DNA of 64,000 nucleotides from Neodiprion pinetum. Its lineage: Eukaryota; Arthropoda; Insecta; Hymenoptera; Diprionidae. Where the stretch lies: NCBI RefSeq assembly GCF_021155775.2, contig NC_060233.1, positions 28,933,456-28,997,455 on the forward strand, read 5' to 3'. Position numbers and translations under genes: made by a program. A model generated the notes under the pieces. The model did no database searches and was not told the DNA's origin. It saw only the letters and a list, made by a program, of their open reading frames with translations. Position 1 is the stretch's first letter. Each line of letters begins with the position of its first letter. Positions 63,703 to 64,000 of the stretch are shown here, in pieces.

Positions 63703-64000
63703 CACTGAGAGAAATTTTTTGTTCAAGTTACCGCTCAGTCCTTAACTATTTTAATTTTTTATCACAATCGAAAAATATAGTTCTAGGTAGAAAATGAAAA
63801 TTAGTTTTCTAGTATCCGTTACTATTCTTTCTCGTTACGATCGCTGTTGCTATATTTTCTTGCAACTGTTGCGAAAATTTAATGCCTGTGCAACGATAAA
63901 TTGACGTTAAAGCCTTATTTAACTTGAAAAGTAGAGCAAACCGAGGAAATTGATTTTGCGTCGCAATAACCAAAAAAGGATCGACGATAGCGCAAAATGG
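63703..64000 (-). mobile_element. Family G, copy cut by the window edge
   Basis: Starts CACTGAGAGAAATTTTTTG and matches the 59.4 kb copy, in the same orientation, up to the last base of the window (AGCGCAAAATGG). The other end lies beyond 64000. Confidence 0.85.

Larger units (their letters stand above)
3579..64000 (-). other. Probable very long upstream intron of the DPP-like gene
   Basis: The acceptor at 3579-3580 means an upstream exon must exist on the minus strand at a higher coordinate. I could not identify one anywhere up to 64000. The strong recursive splice site at 52281-52316, on the same strand, is what long insect introns use for stepwise removal, and supports a single intron spanning most of the window. 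This is an inference: a second, unrelated transcript without recognisable exons could also lie here. The contents are repeats, microsatellites and unique AT-rich sequence. Confidence 0.45.

Overview
This window looks like AT-rich insect nuclear DNA, most likely hymenopteran. The case rests on one strongly recognisable coding exon with insect-style splice sites, a short interstitial (TTAGG)n array, many (TA)n and (GA)n microsatellites, frequent CpG in the richer patches, and a crowd of short terminal-inverted-repeat elements. Nothing looks bacterial or viral. The order-level assignment is an inference.

Only one protein-coding segment is convincing: a 220-base internal exon on the minus strand (3359-3578). 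It encodes the signal-anchor and start of the ectodomain of a transmembrane dipeptidyl-peptidase-IV-family protein (S9B; DPP4/DPP6/DPP10 type). It has a good acceptor and a good donor, ends in phase 1, and carries the family's T-L-E-E and F-N-G-T-W motifs. No other exon of this gene is recognisable, so the rest of the window is best read as its introns: more than 3.3 kb downstream (1-3358) and probably up to 60 kb upstream (3579-64000). A textbook recursive (ratchet) splice site on the same strand at 52281-52316 fits a very long minus-strand intron. An unrelated gene without recognisable exons cannot be excluded.

The rest is repeats. From left to right: a 597-bp inverted-repeat element (284-878); a near-complete 644-bp foldback hairpin (5319-5962); a 341-bp mariner-like MITE (14341-14681); a six-copy family with ACACTGAGA-type ends (15.5, 17.1, 20.9, 37.6, 59.4 and 63.7 kb); a solo end at 23894 that matches one at 50576; a probable transposon tail (about 26395-26700); (TTAGG)4 at 27021; a 630-bp foldback (32722-33350); a 739-bp TTAA-flanked element with perfect 19-bp ends (41564-42302); a diverged partner of the 5.3 kb element (47672-48093); a 31-bp tandem repeat (51459-51551); and a 748-bp foldback (52980-53727) beside a 58-bp mini-element. 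Three old copies of another dispersed repeat lie near 1.9, 29.5 and 40.8 kb.

I saw no tRNA, rRNA, CRISPR array, operon or intact transposase. Most open reading frames are under 110 codons, several use non-ATG starts, and they look like chance or low-complexity frames. No new gene system is supported. The most interesting items are the recursive splice site and the foldback and MITE families.
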